This document shows positions 62,304 through 64,000 of a DNA stretch of 64,000 nt, piece by piece (within the stretch, counting starts at the first letter, position 1; each line of letters starts with the position of its first letter). Origin of the DNA: Frondihabitans sp. 762G35 (lineage in GTDB: Bacteria; Actinomycetota; Actinomycetes; Actinomycetales; Microbacteriaceae); contig NZ_CP014619.1 in assembly GCF_002074055.1 (NCBI RefSeq), forward strand, positions 2,513,002-2,577,001, read 5' to 3'. The notes under the pieces were generated by a model that ran no database searches, was not told the origin of the DNA, and saw only the letters and a program-made list of their open reading frames with translations. A program made the position numbers and the translations under genes.

Positions 62304-62816
62304 CTAGCGGCCCGCACCGCCCGCGCGTCGCCGCGCCTGGGCCCACCCGGATCCGGCCCCCATGTGCTCGATGCCCGAGAGGTGGTCGAAGACGATGTTG
62401 GTCTGGGTCGACGCGACCGAGGTGTCCATGCTGAGCTGCTGCGCCACGAAGTCGCGGAGCTGCGCCGTCGACGAGCACGCGACGTGGATGAAGAAGTCGT
62501 CGGCCCCGCCGAGGAAGAAGACGTTGAGCACGTTCGGCAGTGTGATGACGCGCTGCGCGTAGGTCTCGATCTCGCCACGGGCCTGCGCCCGCAGGCGGAC
62601 CGCGACGATCGCCTCGACCGAGAGCCCGAGGGCGGCCCAGTCGGGATGCGCGTGGTACGACCGGATGACCCGCGACTCCTGCAGGGCCCGGACTCGGACG
62701 AGGCAGGTCGACGGGGCGAGGCCGACCCGGTCGGCGAGCTCCTTGTTGCTGAGGCGGGCGTTGCGCGTCAGCTCCCAGACGATGCGCTCGTCGACGTCGT
62801 CGAGGGTGATCTCCAC
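62304..62816 (-). CDS. aldR: Lrp/AsnC-family regulator, probable AldR
   Basis: A 170-residue leucine-responsive-type regulator with the N-terminal helix-turn-helix (LDDVDERIVWELTRNARLSN, KELADRVGLAPSTCLVRVRA) and the RAM ligand domain (LGLSVEAIVAVRLRAQARGE, VLNVFFLGGADDFFIHVACS). It is divergent from alanine dehydrogenase, as is AldR in mycobacteria, so it probably controls ald in response to alanine or other amino acids. GTG at 62816 follows GGGAG. Frames to 63284 run through the promoter and into ald and are rejected. The C-terminal 20 residues (GSGWAQARRRAGGAGR) are atypical. Confidence 0.87.
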   Translation of the reverse strand: MEITLDDVDERIVWELTRNARLSNKELADRVGLAPSTCLVRVRALQESRVIRSYHAHPDWAALGLSVEAIVAVRLRAQARGEIETYAQRVITLPNVLNVFFLGGADDFFIHVACSSTAQLRDFVAQQLSMDTSVASTQTNIVFDHLSGIEHMGAGSGWAQARRRAGGAGR

Positions 62817-62890
62817 TGGTGCTCCCGGGGTCGAAGGACGTTCGACGGGCGCGCCTCCCTTAGGAGTCGACTCGAACGACGATGGTGATT

Positions 62891-62907
62891 TTCGGCCTCG
62901 TGCCGAA
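62891..62907. promoter_or_regulatory. Candidate AldR binding site
   Basis: TTCGG-N7-CCGAA, with ATTTTCGG on the left and a further TTCGGATTTT at 62913-62922, in an AT-richer patch of the aldR/ald intergenic region. Lrp-type sites are degenerate, so this is tentative. Confidence 0.35.
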
Positions 62908-63012
62908 TTCTCTTCGGATTTTACCCGTCGGAGACACATTCCCAGCACGATAGGGCTCATTCGACGTCGATTCGTCGAGACCAGTCCAGCAGCGAAGACG
63001 AGGAGAGCCGCC

Positions 63013-64000
63013 GTGATCGTCGGGGTACCGAAAGAGACCAAGAACCACGAGAACCGGGTCGGACTGACGCCGTCCGGCGTCTTCGAGCTCACCCGCCGCG
63101 GACACACCGTCCGCGTCGAGCGCGGTGCCGGCCTCGGGGCGGCCGTGCCCGACGAAGAGTATGTCCGGGCAGGAGCCGAGCTCGTCGACGTCGAGGCGGC
63201 CTGGGGCGCCGAGATGGTCGTCAAGGTCAAGGAGCCGGTCGCCTCGGAGTACCGCCACCTTCGACCCGGCCTCACCCTCTTCACCTATCTCCACCTCGCG
63301 GCCGACCGCGCGCTGACCGAGGCGCTCGTCGCCTCCGGCACCACGTCGATCGCCTACGAGACGGTCCAGCTCGCGGACGGCTCGCTGCCGCTCCTCGCTC
63401 CGATGAGCGAGGTCGCCGGGCGCATGTCCGTCATGGTGGGCAGCTACCACCTGATGGGCGCTCACGGCGGTCGAGGCGTCCTGCTCGGAGGCGTCCCCGG
63501 GGTGCGCCCCGCGAAGGTGACCATCATCGGTGCGGGCCAGGCCGGCACGAACGCTCTCGGGCAGGCCTACGCCTCGGGCGCCGACGTGACGATCCTCGAC
63601 CTGTCGATCCCGCGGCTCCGGCACCTCGACGAGGTCTACGGCGGCAAGGTCAAGACCGTGGTCTCGAACGCCTTCGAGATCGAGCGGAGCGTGCTCGAGG
63701 CCGACCTGGTCATCGGCGCGGTGCTCCTGCCCGGCAAGAAGGCCCCGAAGCTCGTCTCTCACGACCTCGTCTCGCGGATGAAGCCGGGCTCCGTGCTGGT
63801 CGACATCGCGATCGACCAGGGCGGCTGCTTCGAGGACAGCCGGCCGACGACGCACGACGACCCCACCTACCCGGTCGAGCGGTCGACGTTCTACTGCGTG
63901 GCGAACATGCCGGGCGGCTTCGCGTCGACGTCGACGCTGGCGCTCACCAACGCGACGCTCCCCTACGTGGTCGAGCTGGCCGACCGCGGCTGGCAGGAGG
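63013..64000 (+). CDS. ald: Alanine dehydrogenase (partial, right edge)
   Basis: The first 329 codons of an NAD-dependent alanine dehydrogenase, which interconverts alanine and pyruvate plus ammonia. The start [20 protein letters not shown] is characteristic and includes the substrate arginine. The substrate lysine is in [13 protein letters not shown], the catalytic histidine in [13 protein letters not shown], the nucleotide loop in [19 protein letters not shown], and the second catalytic aspartate in [19 protein letters not shown] at 63013 follows AGGAGA. The last part is outside the window. Confidence 0.95.
   Translation, partial: MIVGVPKETKNHENRVGLTPSGVFELTRRGHTVRVERGAGLGAAVPDEEYVRAGAELVDVEAAWGAEMVVKVKEPVASEYRHLRPGLTLFTYLHLAADRALTEALVASGTTSIAYETVQLADGSLPLLAPMSEVAGRMSVMVGSYHLMGAHGGRGVLLGGVPGVRPAKVTIIGAGQAGTNALGQAYASGADVTILDLSIPRLRHLDEVYGGKVKTVVSNAFEIERSVLEADLVIGAVLLPGKKAPKLVSHDLVSRMKPGSVLVDIAIDQGGCFEDSRPTTHDDPTYPVERSTFYCVANMPGGFASTSTLALTNATLPYVVELADRGWQE

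Overview
The window is chromosomal DNA of a very GC-rich actinobacterium. High GC, GTG starts, many ATGA/GTGA start-stop overlaps, -10 boxes of the form TANNNT and several apparently leaderless genes suggest an actinomycete. The mix of SufS-SufU, glpD with a SorC-type regulator, putrescine oxidase and secreted GH25/propeller proteins would suit Microbacteriaceae, but that placement is inference. I see no rRNA, tRNA, insertion sequence, prophage or CRISPR array. The first and last genes run off the window.

Layout. 1-1428: an ECF sigma factor and a membrane partner cut by the window edge. 1504-4543: sufS-sufU plus a translationally coupled FAD/NAD(P) oxidoreductase. 4621-7417: an OafA-type acyltransferase and cysK-cysE. 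7700-13000: small membrane proteins, a NUDIX hydrolase, an aquaporin, a DinB-like protein, a secreted propeller protein and an unknown acidic protein. 13095-15997: glpD divergent from its likely SorC-family repressor, with strong palindromes between them. 16017-19867: a histidine phosphatase, a GH127 arabinofuranosidase and a divergent LacI regulator. 19868-20606: a gene-free tract with three large palindromic repeats.

20607-33961 is the most coherent block, a polyamine island. AguA and AguB convert agmatine to putrescine. A putrescine oxidase, an aldehyde dehydrogenase, GabT and GabD carry putrescine to succinate. An APC permease and an uncharacterised MBL-fold protein lie in the same run, and PucR, GntR and TetR regulators flank it.

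34041-41168: a SulP transporter between two copies of a 54-bp palindromic repeat, a secreted GH25 muramidase with lectin repeats, a two-domain VOC protein, an aldo/keto reductase and two unknown proteins. 41398-44684: a HAD phosphoglucomutase coupled to a GH65 phosphorylase. 44721-53721: an unknown protein with an internal duplication, lldR-lldD, and a convergent rhamnose operon (rhaI, a fused aldolase/dehydrogenase, rhaB) with a LacI regulator. The rhamnose pathway should yield L-lactate, which the neighbouring LldD can oxidise.

53722-64000: a second palindromic repeat pair, an aldo/keto reductase, a DadA-like oxidoreductase, a DUF4397 / class F sortase / SigK-like / RskA-like operon with its own ECF-type promoter, a GDSL-like/GAF fusion lacking the usual catalytic residues, a monooxygenase, an acetylxylan esterase-like hydrolase, and an Lrp regulator divergent from alanine dehydrogenase.
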